NCBI RefSeq assembly: GCF_000956535.1
Contig: NZ_JYIY01000068.1
Span: forward strand, 17,826-81,825
Reading direction: 5' to 3'
Length of the DNA stretch: 64,000 nucleotides
Source: Microbacterium ginsengisoli
GTDB taxonomy: Bacteria > Actinomycetota > Actinomycetes > Actinomycetales > Microbacteriaceae
Under the pieces are notes generated by a model, which worked only from the letters and a program-made list of their open reading frames with translations, was not told the origin of the DNA and did no database searches. The position numbers and the translations under genes were made by a program. Positions 26,255 through 34,283 of the stretch are shown here, piece by piece. How positions within the stretch are numbered: position 1 is the stretch's first letter; the number at the start of each line of letters is the position of its first letter.

Positions 26255-27496
26255 CTATCCTCCCAGAGCGGGGGATGCCGCGGGCTCGACGCGCGCATCG
26301 GGGCGACGCAGCCGCAGCACGGCGGCGAGCGCGGCGAACACCGCGACCCCGACGCCGTAGCCGTAGGTGACGGCGCTGAGTCCGAGCACCTGCACCAGGA
26401 ACCCTGCCGCGACGACGGGGAGCGCCATCGCGAGGTAGGACACCATGAAGATCACGGCGAACACGTCGGCGCGTGCGGTCGCGGGGATGTGCGGCGCGAG
26501 CGAGCGGATGACCCCGAAGAACGCGGTGCCGAAGCCCGAGCCGGCCACGGCGACCGCGACGAAGTAGCCGACCAGCGATGAGGTCGAGAGGGCCACGAGG
26601 GTGAGCAGGGTGCCGACGGCGAGCGCCGACGTGCCGTATATCGTGACGACCCGCGCGCTGCGGCGCCGGATGAGGAAGGCGGAGAGCGCGCCGGAGCCGG
26701 CCAGCAGCGAGACGGCGAATCCCTGCCACAGGTGAGCCGAGACCCCGAGCTCTGCGTGCACGATGCTGGGGCCGAGGGAGAGGAACAGGCCGCCCGTGGC
26801 CCAGCCCGCGAAGATCGCCGGAACGCTGTTGAGGAACAAAGCGCGCATCGAGCGGGGCACGCCGATGCGGATGCGGAACGACGCGAGCACTCCCGGCAGG
26901 CGCGGGGCGGTCTCGGGGGCGAGCCAGACGAGGGCGGCGAGCACGAGGTAGAGCGCCGTGAGCGGCGCGAACACCGCGGTGAAGGCGTCGGGTGTGACAT
27001 CCAGAAGGATGCCGGGGATGACCGCGCCGACCGCGAGTCCCGCCATCGGCGCGACGGCGTTCCACACGGCGGCCGACCCCGGGCGCGACGCCGGTTCGAG
27101 GTCGATGACCGCGGCCGAGAGCGCGGAGAGGAGGAGTCCGCTCGCGATCCCCTGCACGATGCGCGCCGCGATGAGGAGCGCGATCGAGTGGGCGTTCCAG
27201 AAGAGGAAGACGCTGGCGGCGAGGAGCACCAGGCCCGCACTGATCGCGGGGCGGCGGCCGACGTAGTCCGAGATCGATCCGGCGAGCAGCAGGGTCGCGA
27301 GGAGTGCGAGGGCGTAGACCGCGAACACGACCGTGGTCGTGGCGGCGTCGAATCCGATGCGCACGGCGAGCACCGAGTAGAAGGGCGAGGGTGCGCTGGC
27401 GCCCGCCATCATCGCGGTCACGCTCAGGATCGCGAGCGCGAAGCCGTAGGTGAACCGGCGGCTCGCCCGAGCGATCGACGTCGGGGATATCGACAT
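26255..27496 (-). CDS. MFS transporter, 12-helix
   Basis: 413 aa major facilitator with 12 predicted helices; the loop between helices 2 and 3 is SDYVGRRPAISAGLVL, the family's G-x-x-x-D-R/K-x-G-R-R/K signature. The substrate is unknown, drug export is common for this group. Divergent from an ArsR-type HTH gene at 27578, with two tandem TTCGAA palindromes in its promoter region, which suggests that the transporter is repressed by that regulator until the substrate is present. Confidence 0.87.
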   Translation of the reverse strand: MSISPTSIARASRRFTYGFALAILSVTAMMAGASAPSPFYSVLAVRIGFDAATTTVVFAVYALALLATLLLAGSISDYVGRRPAISAGLVLLAASVFLFWNAHSIALLIAARIVQGIASGLLLSALSAAVIDLEPASRPGSAAVWNAVAPMAGLAVGAVIPGILLDVTPDAFTAVFAPLTALYLVLAALVWLAPETAPRLPGVLASFRIRIGVPRSMRALFLNSVPAIFAGWATGGLFLSLGPSIVHAELGVSAHLWQGFAVSLLAGSGALSAFLIRRRSARVVTIYGTSALAVGTLLTLVALSTSSLVGYFVAVAVAGSGFGTAFFGVIRSLAPHIPATARADVFAVIFMVSYLAMALPVVAAGFLVQVLGLSAVTYGYGVGVAVFAALAAVLRLRRPDARVEPAASPALGG

Positions 27497-27512
27497 CCTT
27501 GCTCCTTCAGGG

Positions 27513-27575
27513 TTCGAAAGATTTCGAATAGTAGGAGGCTACTCCCGTTTTCAGGATCGTCCAACTATTGTCGAA
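27513..27575. promoter_or_regulatory. Operator region between MFS transporter and ArsR-type regulator
   Basis: Within the 81-bp divergent gap, TTCGAA occurs at 27513-27518 and again at 27523-27528 (one helical turn apart), an inverted repeat AGTAG-GAGG-CTACT lies at 27530-27543, and TTCGAATAGT at 27523-27532 is mirrored by ACTATTGTCGAA at 27564-27575. The first two lie directly upstream of the transporter start. Confidence 0.6.
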
Positions 27576-27577
27576 CC

Positions 27578-27916
27578 ATGACCGGCTCCGCGGACCTCCC
27601 GCACCCTGATCGCTCCGAGATCACCCTGACCGGGGTGCTCTTCGCCCTCAGCGACCCTGACCGGCTCGACATCGCCCGCCAGCTCGTCGATGGACCGCTC
27701 GACATGGCCGCCTGCCATCTCAGCGACCCGACGATCCCGAAGTCGACGAAGTCGCACCTCATGAAGGTGCTGCGCGAGGCCGGTGTCATCCGCAACGACC
27801 CTCAGGGCCGTGGTCGCCGGCTCACCCTGCGCGACGACGACCTCAACGCGCTCTTCCCCGGTGTGCTCGACGCCGTACTCGGTGCCGCGCGGGTCGTGCC
27901 CGAGGCTCGGGTCTAG
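27578..27916 (+). CDS. ArsR-family winged-helix transcriptional regulator
   Basis: 112 aa. ALSDPDRLDIARQLVDGPLDMAAC and TKSHLMKVLREAGVIRNDPQGRGRRLTLRDDDLNALFPG form the winged helix with the usual recognition helix (STKSHLMKVLREAGVI). One cysteine (MAACHLS) and no obvious metal-binding pair, so it more likely senses an organic compound or thiol state. ATG at 27578. Divergent from the MFS gene, likely its repressor. Confidence 0.85.
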   Translation: MTGSADLPHPDRSEITLTGVLFALSDPDRLDIARQLVDGPLDMAACHLSDPTIPKSTKSHLMKVLREAGVIRNDPQGRGRRLTLRDDDLNALFPGVLDAVLGAARVVPEARV

Positions 27917-27968
27917 CGAACGCCCCATCGAGCTCGGATCGACCCGCCACGGAAGCGATACTGAGCGG

Positions 27969-28871
27969 GTGACCTCCCCCAGCCCCGGCACTCGCCCCGC
28001 CACGCGCGCAGTCGTGTTCGGTGGGGGTGGGTCGACGGGCAACGCGTGGTCGATCGGCGTCGTGCACGCGCTGGCAGCGCACCGGGTCGATGTGACGTCG
28101 GCGCACCTCACGATCGGCACCTCGGCGGGCGCCACCGTCGCGGCGCAGCTGTGCGCCGCCTCCGCCGCCGAGCTCTTCGCGCGCGCCCTCGCGCCCCTCC
28201 CGACGAATCGGGCGCCGTCGCCTCCTGCTCGACGGCCGCCCGGCGCGGTGTCAGCGCAACTGGATCGCACGGCGCGCCTGATCGCGGAGGCGGCCGATCC
28301 GACCGACCTGCGACGCCGCCTCGGAATCGCCGCGATCGAGCTCGACGTCACCGGGCCGGCCGACTGGCGCGACGCGTGGCACGCCACGGTGAGGGAGCGA
28401 GTGGGGGACGCCTCCTGGCCCGATCGCGAGCTGCGCGTGACGGCGGTCGACGCTGACAGCGGCGAACCCGTGGTCTTCGACCCGCACAGTGGAATCTCCC
28501 TCGTCGACGCCGTCGCCGCCAGCTGCGCCAGTGGACGCGCGTACCGCATCGGCGACCGTCGCTACATCGACGGCGGATACCGGCGCAGCTCGGAGAACGC
28601 CGACCTCGCCGCCGGGTATGACCGCGTGCTCGTGCTCTCGCCCTTCGGCGGTCGGGTGCGCACACCGGCCGCGTGGCGACAGGGCCTCGCCCACCAGGTC
28701 GACGAACTGCGGGAGTCCGGCAGCATCGTCGAGACGCTCCTGCCGGACTCCGACGTCGAGCACCTGTTCGGTGCGAATGCGATGGATGCCGCCTCCCGCC
28801 CTGCGGCCGCACGATCGGGGTTCGCGACGGTCGAACGCCGCATCGACGAGCTCCGGGCGTTCTGGGGGTAG
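27969..28871 (+). CDS. Patatin-like phospholipase
   Basis: 300 aa. Glycine-rich oxyanion loop FGGGGSTGNAWSIGV, nucleophile motif GTSAGA (Ser in the GxSxG elbow) near residue 55, and the catalytic Asp in YIDGGYRRS (DGG/A motif), i.e. an intact Ser-Asp dyad. Acts as a lipid acyl hydrolase. Starts with GTG at 27969. Its stop lies only 4 bp before the first copy of the 99-bp repeat. Confidence 0.86.
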   Translation: MTSPSPGTRPATRAVVFGGGGSTGNAWSIGVVHALAAHRVDVTSAHLTIGTSAGATVAAQLCAASAAELFARALAPLPTNRAPSPPARRPPGAVSAQLDRTARLIAEAADPTDLRRRLGIAAIELDVTGPADWRDAWHATVRERVGDASWPDRELRVTAVDADSGEPVVFDPHSGISLVDAVAASCASGRAYRIGDRRYIDGGYRRSSENADLAAGYDRVLVLSPFGGRVRTPAAWRQGLAHQVDELRESGSIVETLLPDSDVEHLFGANAMDAASRPAAARSGFATVERRIDELRAFWG

Positions 28872-28875
28872 CTCC

Positions 28876-28974
28876 TGTAGGTTCCCGCTCGAGATGGCGG
28901 AGGATGCCGGGATTCCACGGCAAATGGCAGTGATCTCGAGTTCGAGGTTCCACGCGAAACGGCAGATTCCTACA
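28876..28974 (+). repeat. 99-bp dispersed repeat, copy A
   Basis: Starts TGTAGGTTCCC and ends GATTCCTACA (TGTAGG / CCTACA terminal inverted repeats of 6 bp). Inside, a motif of the form TTCCACG-N2-AAATGGCAG occurs twice in direct orientation. Near-identical in length and layout to copies at 31458 and 52007. Lies between convergent 3' ends of the patatin-like and the hydrolase gene. No ORF. Confidence 0.9.
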
Positions 28975-28995
28975 GTCCTCGATCCGTGGTGGACA

Positions 28996-29751
28996 TCAAT
29001 CACCTGTCGAGTCGAGATGGCGGGCGAAGAAGCGCGCGGCATCTTCGCTGGCGAATGAGGGGACGCCGGTGTGTCCGCCCATGTTGGCGTAGAGGGTCTT
29101 CTCGGTCGATGCGAAGGCATCGAAGAGATCGAGCGCCATCTGTCGATCGTTGCCCTCGTCATCCCATTGCAGCAGCCCATGGAGGGGGATCGTGATCCGT
29201 CGCGCTTCGTCCATGGTCGATCGCGGCACGTAGCTTCCGGCGAACAGGCCCGCGGCCGCAATGCGCCGATCGGTCGCGGCCAGGCGCACGGCGACCGCGA
29301 TGACCCCGCCGGAGATGGCGACCCGATCCCCGATCTCCGGAAGCCCAAGCACTGCGTCGAGTGCGGCCTGCCACTCCGGCACTGCCCGCTCCACGATGGG
29401 AAGGATGAGCCGGTCGATGATGTCGTCATCGGGACGCTCGCCCACCGAGATCGCGCGCACGAGGTCGGCACGGGCTTGTTCCGCGCCCGGCAGCGGGTGC
29501 CGGTCTCCGGCACCTGGCAGTTCGAGAGCAACCGAGGCGAAACCCTGTGCGGCGGCGCTGCGTGCTCGGACCTCCAGACGGGGGTGCATGCGCCGTAGCC
29601 CGAGCCCGCCGGGCTGACCCAACAGGATGAGCGGAACGGGGCCGGCCGTCGACGCGGTGGGTGGTGTCCAGAGGATGCCGGGAATGTCGCCGAGGGTGAA
29701 CTCGCGTTCGATGGGTCCCTGGTCAAGGCGGGTTTCGGAGGTGAAGTGCAT
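28996..29751 (-). CDS. Alpha/beta hydrolase, dienelactone-hydrolase/acetylxylan-esterase-like
   Basis: 251 aa. Fold recognised from GPVPLILLGQPGGLGLRRM, the nucleophile region DRVAISGGVIAVAVR (Ser followed by GG instead of GxSxG), and the C-terminal catalytic His in GGHTGV. The unusual elbow (ISGG) leaves the activity open; a carbon-centred hydrolase or lipase-type role would be a guess. It follows the MFS gene at 29959-31125 in the same direction, 207 bp apart (29752-29958 holds nothing recognisable). Bounded on its 3' side by repeat copy A. Confidence 0.7.
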   Translation of the reverse strand: MHFTSETRLDQGPIEREFTLGDIPGILWTPPTASTAGPVPLILLGQPGGLGLRRMHPRLEVRARSAAAQGFASVALELPGAGDRHPLPGAEQARADLVRAISVGERPDDDIIDRLILPIVERAVPEWQAALDAVLGLPEIGDRVAISGGVIAVAVRLAATDRRIAAAGLFAGSYVPRSTMDEARRITIPLHGLLQWDDEGNDRQMALDLFDAFASTEKTLYANMGGHTGVPSFASEDAARFFARHLDSTGD

Positions 29752-29958
29752 GGTCGTGCCTTCCGGGAGTGCTGCAAGGATGCGGCGCTCCCGGGCGACC
29801 TATCGCCCGACCGTGACTCCCGTGGGGAGCACCCACGTCGATTCGTTCACGGGTACCACCTCCTCGAAACTCCTGCACGGACCCCTGAAAGCTACCAGCA
29901 TCCGCGACACCATCGAAATAAATGTGTCGCCGACGCGATCGCTCAGATGCTCGCCATG

Positions 29959-31125
29959 TCACTGCTCCGCAGTCTCGGCCAGTGGGCGATCCCGACCTAT
30001 GCGATCGATGGCCCAGGGGCCGAGGACCGTACCGCTCGCGATGACAGCGGAGAACACGAGGTACGCCGGAGCCCACCAGCCACCGGCGATCAACGCGCCT
30101 GCAGCGACCACCCCGATCGCGGCGCCGATCGTGTCGGCGTTCGCCTGCAGACTCATCCCGCGGGCGACGCGGTCGCCGCTCGCCTCCGAGACGAGGGTCT
30201 TCTGCAGAGGGTAGAGGAGGCCCAACGCGGCACACACGAAGACCCACAGCGCGGCTATGACGATCACTGGAGGGGAGACCGCCAGCGCAGCTGCGCTCCC
30301 CGCAGACGCGATGGACGCGGCGGCGTAGCCGGGTTTGCGACCCCATCGCTCGACGAGACCGTGCAGGAGGCGCGGGAGAATCGTGAGCGCGATACCGCCC
30401 GGCAGGTAAACGAGCGCGATCTGCCAGACCTGAAGGTTCAGGGCTTGCAGCTGCAGGAGCAGCGCCAGACCCACGCCCGCCTCGGCGGCGGTGACGAAGA
30501 CGCCGAGCGCCAAGAGCGGTGCGAGTCGACGGACATGTCCGCGTGTTCCGCCCGCGAACTCTTCCCGCACGACGAGCGGTTCCTTCGGCACGAACAGAAG
30601 GCGCACCGCGGCGGCGATCGCCGCGGCGGCGAGTCCGATGAAGACGGCCGAGTATCCGTAGGATGCAAGGAGAAACATCGCGGGCGCCCAGAAGATCCAG
30701 GATCCGAGGGCCTCGGAGGACATCAGCCCTGCAAACGTCCCCGAGTCGTCCGACAGGTATTCGGCGGCGATGGCGCGCAGCGAGATCCAGAACAGGGGGC
30801 CGGCGACGCCGCCGACGGCAGCCGCGACGAACGCCATCCCGGGCGTATCCGCGAACGCGTAGAGCACGCAGCTGGCGCTGTAGAGGAACGCTCCGACCGC
30901 TGCGACTCGGGTGCGCGGTCGCGAATCGGCGAGATACCCGGCAACCGGTCGCATGAGCACCGATACCACCAGCTCCGCGGCCACCAGCCATCCGACCACA
31001 GACGTACTGAGCCCGAGCACCGCGCCCCCCCAGAGCGGAATAAGGAAGTCGAGCAGATCGACGGGGCCACTCAAGAGGGTCGCGGACGCCCCGATCGCGC
31101 GGCGGCGTGCGGAGGTCGTCGACAT
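29959..31125 (-). CDS. MFS transporter, 12-helix (second)
   Basis: 388 aa with 12 hydrophobic helices and the loop signature YLADSRPRTRVAAVG (D-x-R-x-R type). Differs clearly from the MFS protein at 26255-27496. Next to the hydrolase gene, it may export or import its substrate or product. Upstream lies the 474-bp region with repeat copy B. The whole pair hydrolase + MFS is bracketed by copies A and B of the 99-bp repeat. Confidence 0.85.
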   Translation of the reverse strand: MSTTSARRRAIGASATLLSGPVDLLDFLIPLWGGAVLGLSTSVVGWLVAAELVVSVLMRPVAGYLADSRPRTRVAAVGAFLYSASCVLYAFADTPGMAFVAAAVGGVAGPLFWISLRAIAAEYLSDDSGTFAGLMSSEALGSWIFWAPAMFLLASYGYSAVFIGLAAAAIAAAVRLLFVPKEPLVVREEFAGGTRGHVRRLAPLLALGVFVTAAEAGVGLALLLQLQALNLQVWQIALVYLPGGIALTILPRLLHGLVERWGRKPGYAAASIASAGSAAALAVSPPVIVIAALWVFVCAALGLLYPLQKTLVSEASGDRVARGMSLQANADTIGAAIGVVAAGALIAGGWWAPAYLVFSAVIASGTVLGPWAIDRIGRDRPLAETAEQ

Positions 31126-31366
31126 TTGACCACCCTAGGGGGATTCTGCGCTGGTACCCCCGTCGCAGCCGGCCCATTCGCAACTCGATCGATGCTCCGT
31201 GCCTCCGAGCCGCGTCGACCTGGGTAGCGCTCGACGCGCACACCGCCTTGAGGTCTCGCAACCAGCCGATGTGGATACCGCGCGGCTGCCGGCCCCTCCG
31301 ACCACAGCACATAGACGCCTGCAAGCGGATCGTCTATCGGACAAGCGTAGGGACGAAGGTTGCTGC

Positions 31367-31457
31367 TTACGCTGGCGTCTCGAAGATGATCTCTCGGCCG
31401 TCTTCCTCACCCCACTGCTCGCCGTTCTCGACAGACCCGTATCCGTCATCTCCCCTG
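31367..31457 (-). pseudogene. C-terminal gene fragment abutting repeat copy B
   Basis: Read on the minus strand from the repeat edge, the frame gives GDDGYGSVENGEQWGEEDG and then REIIFETPA followed by TAA at 31367. This is protein-like (acidic, ends in a plausible C-terminus) and begins exactly where the 99-bp repeat ends, so the rest of a gene has probably been lost at the repeat. Family not recognised; could be chance. Confidence 0.4.
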
Positions 31458-31556
31458 TGTAGGTTCCCACCCGAGATGGCGGAGAATCCCCGGATTCCAC
31501 GGTAAGTGGCGACGGTCTCCTGGCTGAGATTCCACGCGAAATGGCGGATTCCTACC
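31458..31556 (+). repeat. 99-bp dispersed repeat, copy B
   Basis: TGTAGGTTCCC...GATTCCTACC: same length and motif layout as copies A and C, last base altered (C for A). Internal motif GGATTCCACG and TTCCACGCGAAATGGC both kept. Left edge meets a coding remnant, right edge lies 44 bp from the stop of the PucR-type gene. Confidence 0.88.
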
Positions 31557-31599
31557 CTGGCACCATGCATCACCCGATCCGCGGTCCTGTGCCACTGAC

Positions 31600-32856
31600 T
31601 CACGAACCGGGTCCGAACGCGTCGAAGAGGCGCAGCGCCATCGATATCTCGAGTGGGTCGCGTTGCTGGAGGGCCGCTGGTGTGGAGGCGATGCGGCGGC
31701 GAACGGTGTTGCGGTGGATGCCGAGCTCGAGGGCTGTCTGGGTGACGTTGGCGCCAGCGGCGTAGTAAGCGCGGTACGTGTCGCGGAGTATGCGGGCGTT
31801 CTCATCGGTGCGGGCGAGGGTCCCGAGCACGGTTTGTACCCAGCGGCGTGTCGTGCGGAGGTCGCGTGTGAACATCGCCAGCAGTGAGACGGCCGGGTCT
31901 GCGTATCGAACCACGGCCTCGGCGTGGTGGGGCTGGGAAGTGAGTGCGACCATCCGTGCATCGAGCGCTTGACGGTGTGATGTCCGGAAGCCGTCGACGC
32001 CGGTCGCGAGATCGGCGACGGCCACTCGCAGAAGCTGCTCGGATCCCAGCTCGTTACGAATCTCCTCACTTGATACCGCGATGCTCGGCGCAACCGGGAT
32101 CCACGCCCACGTGGTCGTGGGGTCCTCCGTCACGATGAGGGGCGCCCGCCCGGTCCGCCAGCGCGTAGCGAGCCGTTGCGTCAGTGATCTGACGATCGGA
32201 GCGAGAAAGGAGGCGTCCTCATCGCTCCACAGGATGAGCGCGACAAACGGCGAGGTCACGGAGAAGCCCGTCTCTCTTTCGAATCTCGCCGCATCGTTGC
32301 TCTCGCCACGCAGTAGCCGGTGCACGGTGCTGGCGAAAACCGCTCCTCTCCCCCCGTTCCAGCGTCGACGTTCGGCCTCGTGGACGTCGGAAACGTACTG
32401 GAGAATCCAGTCGATGTAGCGATGCACGACGTCCGCGACGGCGCGGACGAGCTCGATCCGCTCTTCTTCTCGCACCGCCATGCTTTCCACGGCGTCGATG
32501 CCGAGGCGCAGGAACATGCTCTGCCCCAGGTAGTACGCCCGGGTGAGGGCGCTGATCGGGACGTCTCTCTGCGCAAGACGCTGCGCGTACTCGACGGCCG
32601 CGGTGGTCGGCTGCAGATTTGACAGGGCGATGTCGTTGGCGAGGATGTGACAGATCGTGGAGACGTTGCCCTCCACACTTGCCCGCAGCATCTCCACCAG
32701 CTGAGGATCGGGGCGAAGCTCCGTGACGCTGTCCGCCAGCAGGCCCGTCATCTCGTCGACGATCCCCGGCAGTCGGATATCGAGCTGGCGCGCGACGTCA
32801 CCGAGAAGTCGCCGCATCTCTGACGGCTCCATCGCCGGCGCAGCGGGCGCGCTCAC
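31600..32856 (-). CDS. PucR/CdaR-family transcriptional regulator
   Basis: 418 aa. The C-terminal 60 residues carry the PucR-type HTH (AYYAAGANVTQTALELGIHRNTVRRRI), preceded by the CdaR GGDEF-like middle domain and a helical N-terminal domain that looks like an RsbR/sensor type (YAQRLAQRDVPISALTRAYYLGQSMFL). Last gene of the leftward cluster, with a 4-bp overlap to the flavoprotein gene, so probably autoregulated as part of the operon. Likely controls the lipid-type genes at 32853-37627. Confidence 0.87.
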   Translation of the reverse strand: MSAPAAPAMEPSEMRRLLGDVARQLDIRLPGIVDEMTGLLADSVTELRPDPQLVEMLRASVEGNVSTICHILANDIALSNLQPTTAAVEYAQRLAQRDVPISALTRAYYLGQSMFLRLGIDAVESMAVREEERIELVRAVADVVHRYIDWILQYVSDVHEAERRRWNGGRGAVFASTVHRLLRGESNDAARFERETGFSVTSPFVALILWSDEDASFLAPIVRSLTQRLATRWRTGRAPLIVTEDPTTTWAWIPVAPSIAVSSEEIRNELGSEQLLRVAVADLATGVDGFRTSHRQALDARMVALTSQPHHAEAVVRYADPAVSLLAMFTRDLRTTRRWVQTVLGTLARTDENARILRDTYRAYYAAGANVTQTALELGIHRNTVRRRIASTPAALQQRDPLEISMALRLFDAFGPGS

Positions 32857-34283
32857 GTACGACCGACCCGTCGATCAATCCACCGCAGAGCGCGTTGCGC
32901 AGCGTTCACGCCGCTCTGTCCGTGGATGCCGGGGCCCGGCGAGGTCGCTGCCGAGCAGAGGTACACCCCAGTGACACCGAGATCATAGGGGTGTGGGGTG
33001 AGGCGGGGTCCGAACAGGAACTGCAGCGGAGACTTGGCACCGGTGAGGATGTCACCGCCGATGAAGTTCGCGTTGGTGCGCGCGAGATCTCGGGGCGACT
33101 GCGTTACCGACGCGACGACTCGTTCCCGCACGCCCGGCGCGAACCGCTCCAGCTGAGCGAGGACCGCCCCTGTGGCGTCCGCGTCATACCCGGCGGGAAC
33201 GTGGGCGTACGCATAGACCGGCTTGATCTCGCCGTCGGCGCGCGTGGGGTCGGCGACATACTGCTGCCCGACGAGCACGAACGGCCGCTCCGGCATCCGG
33301 CCCAGGGCGATCTCACGCTCCGTCCATGCGATCTCTTCAGAGCTTCCGCCGAGGTGCACCGTCCCTGCGCTGCCCGCTTCGGGGTTGCGCCACGGGATGC
33401 CTCCCTCGACCGCCAGGTCCACCTTGAACGCTGCGGGTCCAGACCGGAACCGTGCCAGCGCGTCTCGGACACGGCGCGGTAGGAGGTCGCCGTAGAGCGG
33501 CACGACGTTGCGCGGGTGCAGGTCGAGCATCGCGATGTCGTGCCGCGGCAGATCGCTCCGTCGGCGGATGGGCGTCGACGTCTCGAACCGTACACCCAGA
33601 TCCTTCAGGCCGATGACGATCGCTTCGGTCAGGCGGCCGGTCCCTCCTTCGACGACGGGCCAGCCGACGGCGTGGCCCGCAGCGATGATGCCGGCACCGA
33701 TCCCGCCGACGAGAGGTCGATCGATCCGATTAATCGCATGTGCCGCCACGCCCGTGAACAGGGCCCGCCCTTGCGGGGTCCGAAGCAGGTGCCGCGTCCA
33801 GGTGGGAGGCGGACCGGCAACGATACCGAACCGTCCCAACAGGAACGGGTGGCGAGGGATCCGCAGCATCGGTTGGAAGATGTCCTCGCTCAGGGCGGGG
33901 AAGTTGCGGGCGGCACTGCCGAACATCGCCCGCCACCGGCCGCCGTCAGCCCCGAGGCCGGCCGCAGTCTTGTCGATGCTCTGATGAAGCACCGCGATAC
34001 TGCCGTCGTCGAGAGGATGGGCCGCATCGATCGGCGCGCGCAGCCACCGCACGCCCCGCTTCTCCAGCTCCCACGACGCCATGTACTCCGAGCCCGCGGC
34101 CATCGGGTGCACGGCCGCGCAGTGATCCTGCACGAGACCCGGAAGTGGACTGTGGATGGTGCGGGCGCCGCCACCGATCTCTTGGTGGGCTTCGAAGACG
34201 GTGACCTCGACGCCGGCGCGGGCGAGCACGGTGGCGGCAGCGAGCCCGTTGGGCCCACTGCCGACCACGACTGCTGTGGTCAC
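32853..34283 (-). CDS. Phytoene-dehydrogenase-like FAD-dependent oxidoreductase
   Basis: 476 aa. N-terminal FAD motif VVVGSGPNGLAAATVLARAGVEVTVFEAH and the C-terminal GVYLCSAATSPGPGIHGQSG, as in the CrtI/phytoene-desaturase and COG1233 group. Such enzymes often act on isoprenoid or fatty-lipid substrates. No carotenoid-biosynthesis partner is near, so I do not call it CrtI. Start overlaps the DUF3556 gene by 4 bp. Confidence 0.85.
   Translation of the reverse strand: MTTAVVVGSGPNGLAAATVLARAGVEVTVFEAHQEIGGGARTIHSPLPGLVQDHCAAVHPMAAGSEYMASWELEKRGVRWLRAPIDAAHPLDDGSIAVLHQSIDKTAAGLGADGGRWRAMFGSAARNFPALSEDIFQPMLRIPRHPFLLGRFGIVAGPPPTWTRHLLRTPQGRALFTGVAAHAINRIDRPLVGGIGAGIIAAGHAVGWPVVEGGTGRLTEAIVIGLKDLGVRFETSTPIRRRSDLPRHDIAMLDLHPRNVVPLYGDLLPRRVRDALARFRSGPAAFKVDLAVEGGIPWRNPEAGSAGTVHLGGSSEEIAWTEREIALGRMPERPFVLVGQQYVADPTRADGEIKPVYAYAHVPAGYDADATGAVLAQLERFAPGVRERVVASVTQSPRDLARTNANFIGGDILTGAKSPLQFLFGPRLTPHPYDLGVTGVYLCSAATSPGPGIHGQSGVNAAQRALRWIDRRVGRT

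Larger units (their letters stand above)
31126..31599. other. Gene-free stretch upstream of MFS gene (474 bp)
   Basis: Contains repeat copy B (31458-31556) and a likely C-terminal gene fragment (31367-31457). The rest shows no coding pattern and no recognised structure. The MFS promoter should lie just upstream of 31125. Confidence 0.6.

Noticed and set aside
28876..28974. The 99-bp repeat as an integron attC site
   Set aside because: Length fits, but no GTTRRRY core, no conserved inverted R'/R'' boxes, and no integron integrase is seen.
32853..34283. Carotenoid biosynthesis (crtI)
   Set aside because: No crtB, crtE or other carotenoid gene nearby; the sequence only shows the broad COG1233 fold.
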